Shown here: positions 8,490-18,208 of the stretch, piece by piece
Position numbering within the stretch: the first letter of the stretch is position 1
Layout of the letters: each line of letters opens with the position of its first letter
Assembly: GCF_002849895.1 (NCBI RefSeq)
Contig: NZ_CP018867.1
Location: 1,302,001-1,366,000, forward strand
Direction of reading: 5' to 3'
Length of the DNA: 64,000 nt
DNA from: Companilactobacillus alimentarius DSM 20249
GTDB lineage: Bacteria; Bacillota; Bacilli; Lactobacillales; Lactobacillaceae
Notes under the pieces: generated by a model
What the model saw: only the letters and a program-made list of their open reading frames with translations
Databases searched by the model: none
Told to the model about the DNA's origin: nothing
Made by a program: the position numbers and the translations under genes

Positions 8490-10103
8490 TTACATATCTT
8501 CTTCTTTAAGACCTGAGGCTGCACCGATAAAGGCTTTGAACAAGCCTTCTGGTTTAGTTGGTCTTGACAAGAATTCTGGATGGTATTGAGCAGCGACGAA
8601 GAATTTATTTTCAGGAATTTCAATAACTTCAACCAAATGATTGTCTGGTGAAACACCTGAGAAGACTAATCCCAAGTCTTCAAATTGTTTACGATATTCA
8701 TTGTTAAATTCATATCTATGACGATGTCTCTCTTGAATAACTGATTGATTACCGTAAGCTGCTGCAGTCTTTGTACCTGGCTTTAGTTTACATGGATATG
8801 AGCCCAAACGTAAAGTACCGCCACGATCTTCAACATCTTTTTTATCTGCCATAATATCAATAATCTTATGAGCAGCATTTTCATCAATTTCACCAGTCGT
8901 AGCGTCTTTGATACCAGCTACATCTCTAGCAAATTCGATACTTGCCATTTGCATACCTAAACATAAACCAAGATATGGTACATCATGTTCACGAGCATAC
9001 TTGATTGAAGCAATCATACCTTCTAGACCACGGCTACCAAAACCACCGGGAACTAGAATTCCATCAGAATCTTTCAAGTAATCAGCCACATTATCTTCGT
9101 TGATCAAATCAGCTGAGATTTTCTCGATTTCTATTTCTGTATTATAAACGTATCCAGCGGAACGAAGAGCTTCTGTAACGGAAATGTAAGCATCTTGTAA
9201 TTTAGTATACTTACCAACCATTGTAATTTTAGTCTTATGCTTCAAATTATGTACACGGTCGACCAACTTATGCCAATCACCCATGTCAGCTTCTTTAGTA
9301 TCAAGATGCAAGTAACGGCAAACGATATCATCGAAGTTTTGTGCTTGCAAATTCAAAGGAACATCATAAAGTGAACTAGCATCACGGGATTCGATAACTG
9401 CTTCAGGATCAACATCACAAAATGATGCAATCTTGTCCTTCATGTTTTGTGGCATTGGAAGTTCAGTTCTAACAACCAAAATATTTGGTTGAATACCGAT
9501 ACCACGTAATTCCTTAACACTGTGTTGTGTTGGTTTTGTCTTCATTTCGCCAGCAGCCTTCAAGTAAGGCACTAGTGATGTATGAATATAAACAACGTTT
9601 TCAGAACCAACTTCAGCTTTCATTTGACGCAAAGCTTCAAGATATGGTTGTGATTCGATATCTCCAACAGTACCACCAACTTCAGTGATGATAACGTCTG
9701 AATCAGTTGTTGAAGCAGCACGCATGATCTTTTGTTTGATCATATCTGTAATATGTGGAATAACTTGAACAGTTGCACCGTTGTAATCTCCACGGCGTTC
9801 ACGACGAATAACTTCTGAATAGATTTTACCAGTTGTAACATTTGAGTACTTGTTCAAATCATTATCGATAAATCTTTCATAATGTCCAAGGTCAAGATCA
9901 GTTTCTGTACCATCGTTAGTAACAAAAACTTCACCGTGTTGGTATGGACTCATTGTTCCTGGGTCCACGTTGATATATGGATCGAACTTTTGCATTGTCA
10001 CCTTAAGGCCGCGATTTTTTAATAATCTTCCAAGGGATGCGGCAACGATTCCCTTACCTAATGATGAAACGACTCCACCTGTAATAAAAATGTATTTAGT
10101 CAT
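8490..10103 (-). CDS. pyrG: CTP synthase (glutamine-hydrolysing)
   Basis: 537 aa; converts UTP to CTP with ATP and glutamine. The N-terminal synthase domain opens with [16 protein letters not shown] and the C-terminal class I glutamine amidotransferase has the nucleophile motif GLCLGMQ and the HPEF histidine motif. The start is ATG 10103; the upstream GTG at 10115 coincides with the GGAGGAAG binding site. The 5' leader contains a terminator and a GGGCTC transcription start, as in CTP-regulated pyrG of Bacillus and Lactococcus. Confidence 0.96.
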   Translation of the reverse strand: MTKYIFITGGVVSSLGKGIVAASLGRLLKNRGLKVTMQKFDPYINVDPGTMSPYQHGEVFVTNDGTETDLDLGHYERFIDNDLNKYSNVTTGKIYSEVIRRERRGDYNGATVQVIPHITDMIKQKIMRAASTTDSDVIITEVGGTVGDIESQPYLEALRQMKAEVGSENVVYIHTSLVPYLKAAGEMKTKPTQHSVKELRGIGIQPNILVVRTELPMPQNMKDKIASFCDVDPEAVIESRDASSLYDVPLNLQAQNFDDIVCRYLHLDTKEADMGDWHKLVDRVHNLKHKTKITMVGKYTKLQDAYISVTEALRSAGYVYNTEIEIEKISADLINEDNVADYLKDSDGILVPGGFGSRGLEGMIASIKYAREHDVPYLGLCLGMQMASIEFARDVAGIKDATTGEIDENAAHKIIDIMADKKDVEDRGGTLRLGSYPCKLKPGTKTAAAYGNQSVIQERHRHRYEFNNEYRKQFEDLGLVFSGVSPDNHLVEVIEIPENKFFVAAQYHPEFLSRPTKPEGLFKAFIGAASGLKEEDM

Positions 10104-10149
10104 AACTTCCTCCACATATTAATTCTAGGGATTTCTTACTCACAAAAAT

Positions 10150-10182
10150 AAAAAAGTCCCCTATTCAACATGAACAGGGAAC
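10150..10182 (-). terminator. pyrG leader attenuator hairpin
   Basis: Ten base pairs including G-U (10173-10182 with 10156-10165) followed by UUUUUU on the minus strand, located between rpoE and pyrG inside the pyrG leader. The 5' arm contains UUCCCU, to which a slipped poly-G 5' end could pair. It may also stop rpoE transcripts. Confidence 0.75.
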
Positions 10183-10207
10183 TTAAAGTTGTCTATCTAA
10201 TAGAGCC

Positions 10208-10244
10208 CGAACTATATAATACCGTGATATGTTCGAGTCGTCAA
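10208..10244 (-). promoter_or_regulatory. pyrG promoter with GGGCTC start
   Basis: TTGACG (10244-10239), a 17-base spacer and TATTAT (10221-10216); the expected start falls on GGGCTC at 10208-10203. In Bacillus subtilis pyrG, initiation at such a GGGC sequence leads to G-slippage when CTP is low, and the poly-G prevents termination. The matching layout here supports the same control. Confidence 0.75.
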
Positions 10245-10261
10245 ACTTTTAATTCGAATTT

Positions 10262-10903
10262 TTAATTATTTTCGTCATCGTCTTCGTCGTCATCATCTTC
10301 ATCGTCTTCGTCGAGATCGATGTCTTCATCATCATCATCCGCGTCAAATTCAGATAATTGACCTTCGATACCATCTTCTAGTCCATCATCATGAGCATCA
10401 TCGTCATCATCATCAACTGAAGTTATATCTGAATTAGTGAACTTCGATAGATCTGGTCCATTATCAGAACCATCACTGTCATCGTCATCATCCATATCAG
10501 AAACATCGAGATCGTTGTCATCATCATAATCAACAACATCGTCATCGTCATCATCGTCACTCAAGAAGGCATTAACCTTTTGAGCAGCCTTATGAGTATT
10601 TTCAGTACCATTATCCTCAGGATGATTTACTTCCTCATCAACTGAATCATATGGATACCATTTACGTAGTCCCCAAACATTTTCACCAAGTGAAAGAAAA
10701 CTACCATCATTATTCAAATCAGTATAAAATTGTGGAAGTGACTTCTTGACTTCTTCATCCGACTTGCCTAAGTAGTCTTGGATTTCATTAACGATGTCAG
10801 AGAAGTTCATAACTTCCTTCTTGTTCTCGTTAAGAATCTCATATGCAACCTCAATCAATGAGAGTTCGTCTTTATTTTGATCCTTGAATTTATCAAACTT
10901 CAA
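10262..10903 (-). CDS. rpoE: DNA-directed RNA polymerase subunit delta
   Basis: 213 aa. The N-terminal ~90 residues form the HARE-HTH-type delta domain (LSLIEVAYEIL, VWGLRKWYPYDS) and the C-terminal half is an almost pure Asp/Glu tail, the hallmark of the Firmicutes delta subunit, which speeds RNA polymerase recycling and affects start-site choice. Start is TTG 10903; AAAGGA lies upstream, and a 12-base palindrome (ACGTGTACACGT, 10904-10915) lies between it and the start codon. pyrG follows downstream. Confidence 0.94.
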   Translation of the reverse strand: MKFDKFKDQNKDELSLIEVAYEILNENKKEVMNFSDIVNEIQDYLGKSDEEVKKSLPQFYTDLNNDGSFLSLGENVWGLRKWYPYDSVDEEVNHPEDNGTENTHKAAQKVNAFLSDDDDDDDVVDYDDDNDLDVSDMDDDDDSDGSDNGPDLSKFTNSDITSVDDDDDDAHDDGLEDGIEGQLSEFDADDDDEDIDLDEDDEDDDDEDDDENN

Positions 10904-10949
10904 ACGTGTACACGTCCTTTCGCAGCGTCTTACTTATAATCATATCTAC

Positions 10950-11390
10950 CTATACGCCAAAAATCAATCTAAACTTGTAATTACCTATTACATTATTGTC
11001 GTAAACCAAGTCATAATCAATATTTATTTTTCCTGAAAGTGGTTTACTAACAATTTCTATCTGTGAATCCTTAGTAAAAGTATCTAAAGGCAAAACCCCA
11101 TATTCAGTTTCTAACTGTCCATTATTGTGCTTCTGATGTGTAAAATATAAAAGTGAAGAGAGATTAGTATCTTTGGCAACTCGTTTAACGTGAATCTCAC
11201 CATCTCCAGCAACCTTTACCAGAATAGATGCCTTAGCACCATTCTCTAGACTTTCATTAAATCTTAAGTAAATCGACTTGCCAATCTGGGTAAATTTTCC
11301 AGGTTCCGCAATTTTAGTCCTCGTCAAATTTCCCTCTTGAAAAGTTTCAATACTTAAGTTCACATTTATATCAATACTATTATTTTCCAA
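10950..11390 (-). CDS. DUF1934 (YwiB-like, calycin-type beta-barrel) protein
   Basis: 146 aa, mostly alternating beta-strand sequence, ending in the KFRLIFGV segment typical of DUF1934. Such genes commonly precede rpoE in lactobacilli and bacilli; no enzymatic function is established. The first usable start is a TTG at 11390 with AAGGA directly adjacent, which is too close, so the true start may be slightly downstream (for example an in-frame GTG). Divergent from the acyltransferase gene across 55 bases. Confidence 0.75.
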   Translation of the reverse strand: MENNSIDINVNLSIETFQEGNLTRTKIAEPGKFTQIGKSIYLRFNESLENGAKASILVKVAGDGEIHVKRVAKDTNLSSLLYFTHQKHNNGQLETEYGVLPLDTFTKDSQIEIVSKPLSGKINIDYDLVYDNNVIGNYKFRLIFGV

Positions 11391-11445
11391 TCCTTACCGC
11401 CTCTGCATGCTAAAATTATATTAATTAATTAAAAGAAGTGATTAA

Positions 11446-12258
11446 GTGAACAATTCTATTATATTATACGACCAAAAAATAAGCTCTAACAAGGATCTGC
11501 TTATTCCATTTTCAGATACTGGTGCCATTTTAAAATTTGTCTCCGAAAATAATCAACCTGTGATTCATTTTTGGGTCACACCACCGACAGTTATTTTAGG
11601 GATGCAGGACAAGCGTCTTAGTAATTTGACTGCTGGCTTAGACATGTTATCAGAAAAAAATTATTTATTCTACCTAAGAAATTCTGGAGGTCTTGGAGTT
11701 GTTACTGATTCAGGAATCCTCAATTTTACCATTTTCTTACCTGATAAAGATAATCTTTTAATTGACGATGCTTACGAAAAAATGTACACCGTTTTAAAAG
11801 AAAGTTTTTCTCCAAATATTCAGACTGGAGAAATCACCAATTCGTATTGTCCTGGAACCTTTGACTTGAGTATCAATCAGAAGAAATTTGCTGGTATCTC
11901 ACAGCGTCGTTCTGGCAATGCTGTGGCAATCATGGCCTATATTGGTATCAATGGCAACCAAAAGAATCGCAGCCAATTGATGAAAGACTTTTACGAGATC
12001 AGTAATTTCCCACCCTCAAAAAAAATTGAATATCCTAATATCGATCTTCACGTAATGGAAAACTTGGATCAACTATTGGGAATTAAATTAACACTAGATC
12101 AGGCTAAGCAAAGAATTCTCAAGACACTAGCTAAAAGTTATACTATCAATAAAAGCGACTTCTTTATTATCCAAAATTCCCAACCTTATCGAGACGCTTA
12201 TAATGCTACATTAAAAGATTTAATTAAAAGAAATCAAAAGCTATTGGAGGAAAAATAA
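11446..12258 (+). CDS. LipL/LplA-family lipoyl/octanoyl protein acyltransferase
   Basis: 270 aa, biotin/lipoate protein ligase fold. Motifs: RNSGGLGVVTDSGILNF (substrate loop) and SYCPGTFDLSINQKKFAGI, with Cys135 and Lys147. A cysteine in SYCPG is the thioester-forming nucleophile of Bacillus LipL, which moves octanoyl or lipoyl groups from GcvH to E2 subunits, so an amidotransferase role is more likely than ATP-dependent ligation. GTG start with a weak binding site. Overlaps the next gene by one base (TAATG), implying co-transcription. Confidence 0.78.
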   Translation: MNNSIILYDQKISSNKDLLIPFSDTGAILKFVSENNQPVIHFWVTPPTVILGMQDKRLSNLTAGLDMLSEKNYLFYLRNSGGLGVVTDSGILNFTIFLPDKDNLLIDDAYEKMYTVLKESFSPNIQTGEITNSYCPGTFDLSINQKKFAGISQRRSGNAVAIMAYIGINGNQKNRSQLMKDFYEISNFPPSKKIEYPNIDLHVMENLDQLLGIKLTLDQAKQRILKTLAKSYTINKSDFFIIQNSQPYRDAYNATLKDLIKRNQKLLEEK

Positions 12259-13598
12259 TGTCATACAATATTGAAATGTTACCACGTGAGAAAGTTTTCC
12301 GCGATCCAATTCATAATTATATCCACGTTCAACACAAGGTTATTTTAGATCTAATCAACACTAAAGAATTTCAACGTTTGCGTCGAGTTAAACAATTAGG
12401 AACTGCCTCATTCACTTTCCATGGTGCAGAACATTCCCGCTTTGGACACTGTATCGGAGTCTACGAAATCACACGTCAAATCTGCGACAACTTCAAACAA
12501 AATTATTCTTCCAAAACTCCTGGCGACGGTTTGTGGGACGACAACGAAAGAATCGTTGCCCTGTGTGCTGCATTGTTACACGATGTTGGTCATGGTCCTT
12601 ATTCGCACACCTTCGAACATATTTTTGACACTGATCATGAAATGTGGACTAGAAAAATTATTACCTCACCCGAAACTGAGATCAACCAAGTTTTACGTCA
12701 AGTCTCAGAAGATTTCCCGCAAAAAGTTGCTAGTGTCATTTCACATACTTATCCTAATCCCCAAGTCGTCCAAATGATCTCTAGTCAAATTGACGCTGAT
12801 CGGATGGATTATTTACTCCGTGACGCCTACTTTACCGGGACCAAGTATGGCATGTTTGATCTAACAAGGATCTTACGTGTAATGCGCCCTTATAAAAACG
12901 GAATTGCTTTTGACTACGATGGAATGCACGCGGTTGAAGACTATGTACTCAGCCGTTTTCAAATGTATCAACAAGTTTATTTCCACCCGGTTTCTCGTGG
13001 TATGGAGGTCGTTTTGACTAAACTTTTACAACGGGCCAAAGATCTCTACGAACACAACCATATGAATGGCTTTGAAATGCCTAATTTACTGATTCCTTTC
13101 TTTGAGAATAATGTTAATATCAATGATTATCTACAATTAGATGACGGCGTTTTGAATACTTACTTCACACTTTGGCAAAATTATCCCGATGAAATTCTTA
13201 AAGATTTATCTTACCGTTTCTTAGCCCGTAAACCCTTTAAGTCAGCCAAATATGATAAAAAGACTAAGCATTTATTGCCACAAATCGCCGACATCGTGGA
13301 AAGTGTCGGTTTCCAAAAGAAATACTACACTGCTACTAATACAAGTTACGACTTACCTTACGATGTTTACAATCCCAATTCCAACAAGAGTCGAACTCAA
13401 ATTGAGATCATGCAAGATGATGGTTCCTTAATCGAATTGTCAACTATCAGTCGATTAGTTAATGCTTTGACTGGTAAAATTTCTGGAGATGAACGTTTTT
13501 ACTTTCCTAAGTCCATGTTAATCAAACATGCTGACGATATTTTCAGCAATGAGTATGATAAATTCCAAGAACACATTCACAACGACAAAATAGTTTAA
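12258..13598 (+). CDS. HD-domain dNTP/nucleotide phosphohydrolase (YwfO-like)
   Basis: 446 aa. The HD metal-binding signature is present: His64, HDVGHG with His108-Asp109, and later DRMDYLLRDA. The length and the opening VFRDPIHNYIHV match the YwfO/EF1143 group, related to SAMHD1-type dNTP triphosphohydrolases. The role would be nucleotide-pool maintenance in the cytoplasm; the exact substrate is not evident. Translationally coupled to the acyltransferase gene. Confidence 0.82.
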   Translation: MSYNIEMLPREKVFRDPIHNYIHVQHKVILDLINTKEFQRLRRVKQLGTASFTFHGAEHSRFGHCIGVYEITRQICDNFKQNYSSKTPGDGLWDDNERIVALCAALLHDVGHGPYSHTFEHIFDTDHEMWTRKIITSPETEINQVLRQVSEDFPQKVASVISHTYPNPQVVQMISSQIDADRMDYLLRDAYFTGTKYGMFDLTRILRVMRPYKNGIAFDYDGMHAVEDYVLSRFQMYQQVYFHPVSRGMEVVLTKLLQRAKDLYEHNHMNGFEMPNLLIPFFENNVNINDYLQLDDGVLNTYFTLWQNYPDEILKDLSYRFLARKPFKSAKYDKKTKHLLPQIADIVESVGFQKKYYTATNTSYDLPYDVYNPNSNKSRTQIEIMQDDGSLIELSTISRLVNALTGKISGDERFYFPKSMLIKHADDIFSNEYDKFQEHIHNDKIV

Positions 13599-13600
13599 GA

Positions 13601-13614
13601 CTATAACGCTTTCA
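13601..13614 (+). promoter_or_regulatory. Weak cre-like site upstream of glpD
   Basis: CTATAACGCTTTCA matches the right half of the CcpA operator consensus well and the left half poorly. Carbon-catabolite control of glycerol-3-phosphate oxidation is common, so the position is plausible. Confidence 0.3.
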
Positions 13615-13729
13615 AATTTCCTAAAATTTTATTAAAATAAATGTGTATAACACAATATCATCACGTAATTCTTATTCAGCAAACTATGATCAGAAATCTA
13701 ATCATAACTGAGCGATTGGAGGGCGAAAC

Positions 13730-15421
13730 ATGAAAGAATTTTCTAATGAAACAAGGACCAAGAATCTTCAAGAAATGCAAGATAAAGAATTGGATCTCCT
13801 AGTTATCGGTGGCGGGATTACTGGTAGCGGCATTATTTTAGATGCTCAAAGCCGTCAGATTCAATCTGGTTTAATCGAAATGCGAGACTTTGCTTCAGGA
13901 ACTTCTAGTAGATCGACCAAATTAGTTCATGGTGGCTTGCGTTACTTAAAACAAGCTGCTATTAAGGAAGTCCATGAAGTCGGCAGTGAACGGGCAATTG
14001 TTTACAACAATGCACCACAAATCACAACACCACTAAAAATGATGTTGCCATTTTACGATGGCGGTACTTTTGGACCTTTCACTACAGCCATTGGCTTAGA
14101 CGTTTACGATCGACTTGCCGAGGTCAAACATTCCGAAAGAAAGTACATGTTAAATTCACGTGATACTTTAGAACGTGAACCCTATCTTAAATCTGAAAAT
14201 CTTAAGGGTGCCGGTGTTTATGTCGAGTATCGCACTGACGATGCTCGACTAACCTTAGAAGTTTTGAAAAAAGCTAATGACTTGGGAGCAAAAATTGCTA
14301 ACTACGTTAAAGCTACCGGATTGCTCTACGATCAAGGAAGAGTCTGTGGCGTTACTTTTAAAGATTCGATTACTGGAGAAATTGGCGAGATTCATGCTCG
14401 TAAAGTTGTCAACGCCTGTGGTCCTTGGGTCGATGAGATTAGAAAAATGGATGATTCTGATAAGGGTAAACATCTCCATTTGACCAAGGGCGTTCATTTA
14501 GTCATCGATCATGAAAAATTCCCCATTTCTAATTCAATTTACTTTGACACACCATTCCATGATGGCAGAATGATGTTCGCTATTCCCCGTGAAGGTAAAA
14601 CTTATATTGGAACTACCGATACTACCTGGGAGAAAGATCCAAAAGAACCAACTATTACTGCTATTGATGTGACTTATATTTTGGCAGCGGCTAATCAGAT
14701 GTTTGATCTACCAGAACACTTAACCCCAGATGATGTCGAAACTGGTTGGGCTGGCGTACGTCCCTTGATTCAAGAAGAAGGTAAATCTCCTTCAGAAATT
14801 TCTCGAAAAGACGAAATTTTCCAATCCACAAGTGGTCTCCTATCCATTGCCGGTGGCAAATTAACTGGTTATCGGAAAATGGCCGAGAAGATTGTCGATC
14901 GTGTTGCTGAACAGTTATCAGTTGAAACTAGTTATGAATTTCAATCTGCTCAAACTAAAGACTTGATTCTTGGCGGCGGCGATGTCGGTGGCGGAGAAAA
15001 TTGGATGGACTTCTTTGACGAAGCTGTCCATGATGGTATCACTAACTATGATTTAACTAGAACACAAGCCGAAAAATTGGTTCAAAGATATGGTTCTAAC
15101 GTTTCTGATATTTTTGAGCTTCTTCCCAGCACTAAGACAAAGGCCAGATTACCTAGAATTGATTGGGCTATGCTCAACTATGGTTTAGTAAATGAAATGG
15201 TTGAACATCCCATCGACTATTTATTACGTCGAAGCAGTCAAATGCTTTTTGATTTAAAGCATATGAAAACCATCAAAACTAACGTTATAGATTATATGGC
15301 TAAATACTTCAATTGGAGCGATGAAATTAAGAAGTCAATGACCGATGAAGTTAATCAAAAGTTGGCATTAACTGATTTGAGCGATATTAAAAAGAAATAC
15401 GCCCAATATATCAAACAATAA
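13730..15421 (+). CDS. glpD: Glycerol-3-phosphate dehydrogenase/oxidase (FAD)
   Basis: 563 aa flavoprotein that oxidises sn-glycerol-3-phosphate to DHAP. N-terminal FAD fold LLVIGGGITGSGI (about residues 22-34), SRSTKLVHGGLRYL, and a C-terminal DAO-C domain. It lacks room for the ~50-residue insert of streptococcal GlpO, so it is closer in size to GlpD; in a bacterium without quinones it may still use O2 and make H2O2. GGAGGGCG precedes the ATG. No glycerol facilitator or genuine glycerol kinase is adjacent. Confidence 0.9.
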   Translation: MKEFSNETRTKNLQEMQDKELDLLVIGGGITGSGIILDAQSRQIQSGLIEMRDFASGTSSRSTKLVHGGLRYLKQAAIKEVHEVGSERAIVYNNAPQITTPLKMMLPFYDGGTFGPFTTAIGLDVYDRLAEVKHSERKYMLNSRDTLEREPYLKSENLKGAGVYVEYRTDDARLTLEVLKKANDLGAKIANYVKATGLLYDQGRVCGVTFKDSITGEIGEIHARKVVNACGPWVDEIRKMDDSDKGKHLHLTKGVHLVIDHEKFPISNSIYFDTPFHDGRMMFAIPREGKTYIGTTDTTWEKDPKEPTITAIDVTYILAAANQMFDLPEHLTPDDVETGWAGVRPLIQEEGKSPSEISRKDEIFQSTSGLLSIAGGKLTGYRKMAEKIVDRVAEQLSVETSYEFQSAQTKDLILGGGDVGGGENWMDFFDEAVHDGITNYDLTRTQAEKLVQRYGSNVSDIFELLPSTKTKARLPRIDWAMLNYGLVNEMVEHPIDYLLRRSSQMLFDLKHMKTIKTNVIDYMAKYFNWSDEIKKSMTDEVNQKLALTDLSDIKKKYAQYIKQ

Positions 15422-15548
15422 TTATTAATTCATGCATCATTTATGTTAAAAATCAGCTAAATTTTTATGTCCCCTCTTTCAATTTTGAAAAAATATAGTA
15501 AAGTGAAGTCTGTACTTGTAAAAATCAATGAAGGAGAATTTGGCGAAA

Positions 15549-15959
15549 ATGTTTAAGGAATTCCAAGAATTCATTTCCCGTGGTAGTGTTGTTGACTTAG
15601 CCGTCGGTGTTATCGTTGGTGCCGCCTTCAATAGTTTGGTATCAGCGCTAACTACCTACATTTTAAATCCGCTAATTGGTCTCATTATTGGGCAAATTGA
15701 TTTATCAGATATGAAGTTCCAAGTTTTAGGTGCAAACTTCTTAATTGGTGACTTCATCAATGCCATAATCAATTTCCTAATCGTTATGTTCGTTGTCTTT
15801 GTAATCGTTAAAATGATGAACAAAATGCGTCGTGATGGTTCACGTAGTAAGTTTGATAAAAATGGTGACGAGATCCCCGATCCACAAACTGAATACTTAC
15901 AACAAATCCGTGATTTATTGAGATATCAACAAAGACATGACAATAATAATCGTTACTAG
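15549..15959 (+). CDS. mscL: Large-conductance mechanosensitive channel
   Basis: 136 aa with two membrane helices. The N-terminus MFKEFQEFISRGSVVDLAVGV is diagnostic for MscL, the pore that opens on hypo-osmotic shock. I start it at ATG 15549; the ATG at 15528 overlaps the AAGGAG binding site. Spacing to ATG 15549 is long (12), so a TTG at 15540 is possible. Followed by a strong bidirectional terminator. Confidence 0.93.
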   Translation: MFKEFQEFISRGSVVDLAVGVIVGAAFNSLVSALTTYILNPLIGLIIGQIDLSDMKFQVLGANFLIGDFINAIINFLIVMFVVFVIVKMMNKMRRDGSRSKFDKNGDEIPDPQTEYLQQIRDLLRYQQRHDNNNRY

Positions 15960-15980
15960 AAAATGAAGATAGCAAAATAA

Positions 15981-16026
15981 AATACCTGTGTTAATTGATG
16001 AAATCTCAATTAGTACAGGTATTTTT
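15981..16026. terminator. Bidirectional terminator between mscL and the oxidoreductase gene
   Basis: Arms AATACCTGT and ACAGGTATT enclose an inner AATTGA/TCAATT stem, flanked by A and T runs on the two sides. Serves mscL and the convergent gene at 16037. Confidence 0.85.
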
Positions 16027-16036
16027 CTATACTCTA

Positions 16037-17068
16037 TTATCTTAACGGTGTAACAACTTTCAAATCTAAAGCTTGCAAGAATCCACTCTTACCGTCGACT
16101 ACCATTGGTATAACATTGACACTTGGTGCAGCACTGGTTACATAACTCTCGTCCAGTGGCATCATACCATTGATACTGATATCCAAGGATTTTGGCATCC
16201 CTTCAATATGAATTTCATTATCAATCGCTGGAGTCTTAACCACATCGTCACAAATCTTATGCACATAGATCAAGCTAGCCTTAACTTCACCATTTACCAT
16301 GCCACTCATTGTAAATTTATGTCCACAAAGCGTTCCTTTCTTTACAAGTCCAAAAATTGGATGTAGGTCAACTGGTGCCGTATACCACTCATGATCAACC
16401 TTCATATCATCAAATTTGAAACCCAAACGTTCGCCCATTTCGTAAACTCCGGAAACGTAATAAGAAGCAATCCCTAATTTAAGTTTATCTTGAGGGAATT
16501 TATCTGGGTCCATGCCATAACCAAAGACTTTGACCCAACTAGAATAATTATGCTGGTCATCTTCTCCTGACTGAACTGTAATCTTATCAACTCGACCCAT
16601 CAAGCCTGACAAAACAATCGGGATATATGATGCATAAGCTCCTGGTAGTAATCCGGTTGGTAAGTATGAAACATTATTTTCTTTTGCCGTATCATTAATC
16701 ATTTTATATAAATCTGGCGTTGTTGCTTGGGAATAATAAATAGGCAAGGTTGTAATTACATTCTTCTTTGCCCTTAATACCTTGCAGATATCTTCTGCAC
16801 TAGGCGTGAAACCACCTTTTTTATCACGAACTAAAGGCGTGTAATCCAAAACTACATCAGCATCTAATTTAACTGCTTCTTCGATACTATCTGTTACAGT
16901 AATTCCTGTCTTTGGAAAATTAAAAATTTCACCAGCATCTCGACCAATTTTCTTTGGGTCTACGTCAACTGCTGCAACCAATTTCAACGATTGTTTTTCT
17001 TGAATCATTCTAATTGCTGCTCTACCAACATTCCCGAGACCCCAAACGATAATCTTATACTGTTTCAT
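16037..17068 (-). CDS. NAD(P)-dependent oxidoreductase with DapB-type fold, similar to 2,4-diaminopentanoate dehydrogenase
   Basis: 343 aa. The Rossmann motif WGLGNVGRAAIRM (residues ~9-21) and the layout of a dihydrodipicolinate reductase N-domain are clear. The overall length and C-terminal half resemble the 2,4-diaminopentanoate dehydrogenase (Ord) group rather than true DapB, which is ~260 aa. No ornithine- or lysine-fermentation genes are next to it, so its substrate is unknown. GGGGTGAT precedes the ATG. Confidence 0.65.
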   Translation of the reverse strand: MKQYKIIVWGLGNVGRAAIRMIQEKQSLKLVAAVDVDPKKIGRDAGEIFNFPKTGITVTDSIEEAVKLDADVVLDYTPLVRDKKGGFTPSAEDICKVLRAKKNVITTLPIYYSQATTPDLYKMINDTAKENNVSYLPTGLLPGAYASYIPIVLSGLMGRVDKITVQSGEDDQHNYSSWVKVFGYGMDPDKFPQDKLKLGIASYYVSGVYEMGERLGFKFDDMKVDHEWYTAPVDLHPIFGLVKKGTLCGHKFTMSGMVNGEVKASLIYVHKICDDVVKTPAIDNEIHIEGMPKSLDISINGMMPLDESYVTSAAPSVNVIPMVVDGKSGFLQALDLKVVTPLR

Positions 17069-17152
17069 TTTATCACCCCAACTGACCTTTACGGTCCTTT
17101 ATATTGCTCATGTTATCACGAGATGTTTAAACAATAAACTATTTAACCATAT

Positions 17153-17187
17153 AAAAAAGAGCCACTTTTTTAGAAGTGACTCTTTTT
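17153..17187 (-). terminator. Terminator of the glmU-prs operon
   Basis: Ten-base arms (17158-17167 and 17174-17183) around a short loop, with A and T runs on both sides, 24 bases after the prs stop. Confidence 0.8.
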
Positions 17188-17210
17188 CTAATTTACAACA
17201 TAAATATGCT

Positions 17211-18194
17211 TTATTTTGTCTTCTTTGATTGGAAACGTGTATCAAACAAAGGACTGACTGGTTCATTGTCATATACTCGTTTGATTGCTTCACCGATAAG
17301 TGGTCCAACGGAAACTTGAACCATCTTATCAATAATTTTTTCTTTAGGAAGATTGATTGAATCTGTTACGACTAAGGTCTTGATTGGTGATGCTTCAATT
17401 CTTTCAATAGCTGGACCAGAAAGAATTGGGTGTGTACAACATGCATAAACTTCAGTAGCACCGGCATCCATCAAAGCTTGTGAAGCTAGTGAGATTGTAC
17501 CAGCTGTATCAATCATGTCATCAATAATGATGGCGCGTTTGCCTTTAACATTACCAATAATATTCATAACTTCGGCAACATTGGCACGTGGTCTACGTTT
17601 ATCAATAATAGCGATTGGAGTCTTCAAGAATTCAGCCAATTTTCTAGCACGTGTTACACCACCATGATCAGGTGAAACAACTACAGCGCCTTCTTCAAGG
17701 TGGTTTGTTAGGAAGTAATCAGCTAACAAAGGAGCACCCATCAAATGATCAACTGGAATATCGAAGAATCCTTGAATTTGTGCAGCATGAAGGTCAAGTG
17801 CAAGTACACGATCAACACCGTCACGTTCCAACATATTAGCAACTAATTTAGCTGTAATAGGTTCACGTGAACGTGATTTACGATCTTGTCTAGCGTAGCC
17901 ATAATATGGAATTACGACATTGATCACACTAGCTGAAGCACGTCTTAGTGCATCAACCATGATCAACAATTCCATCAAATTATCATTAACAGGAGCTGAA
18001 GTTGATTGAATCAAGAAAACTTCGGCACCACGAATACTTTCTTCAATGTTAATTTGAATCTCGCCATCACTAAAACGTGTAACTGATGACTTTCCTAGTG
18101 GTACTCCAACGACCTTAGCAATTTTTTCTGCTAAAGGTTTGTTAGAATTCAATGCAAAAATTTTCATTCGTCGTTCATTATTTTGAAATGACAT
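17211..18194 (-). CDS. prs: Ribose-phosphate pyrophosphokinase
   Basis: 327 aa; makes PRPP from ribose 5-phosphate and ATP. Diagnostic strings include [32 protein letters not shown] and the PRPP loop [12 protein letters not shown]. An N-terminal extension of nine residues (MSFQNNERR) precedes the conserved MKIFALNS; the ATG at 18194 has GGGTG upstream. Directly downstream of glmU (15-base gap), the conserved Firmicutes pair. Confidence 0.96.
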   Translation of the reverse strand: MSFQNNERRMKIFALNSNKPLAEKIAKVVGVPLGKSSVTRFSDGEIQINIEESIRGAEVFLIQSTSAPVNDNLMELLIMVDALRRASASVINVVIPYYGYARQDRKSRSREPITAKLVANMLERDGVDRVLALDLHAAQIQGFFDIPVDHLMGAPLLADYFLTNHLEEGAVVVSPDHGGVTRARKLAEFLKTPIAIIDKRRPRANVAEVMNIIGNVKGKRAIIIDDMIDTAGTISLASQALMDAGATEVYACCTHPILSGPAIERIEASPIKTLVVTDSINLPKEKIIDKMVQVSVGPLIGEAIKRVYDNEPVSPLFDTRFQSKKTK

Positions 18195-18208
18195 TTAATT
18201 ATTCACCC

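Noticed and set aside
8474-8656. 60-aa open frame at the 3' end of pyrG
   Set aside because: It lies in another frame inside the pyrG coding end and has low-complexity composition.
15528-15548. Upstream ATG of mscL at 15528
   Set aside because: It directly precedes and reads through the AAGGAG site, and the conserved MscL N-terminus begins at 15549.
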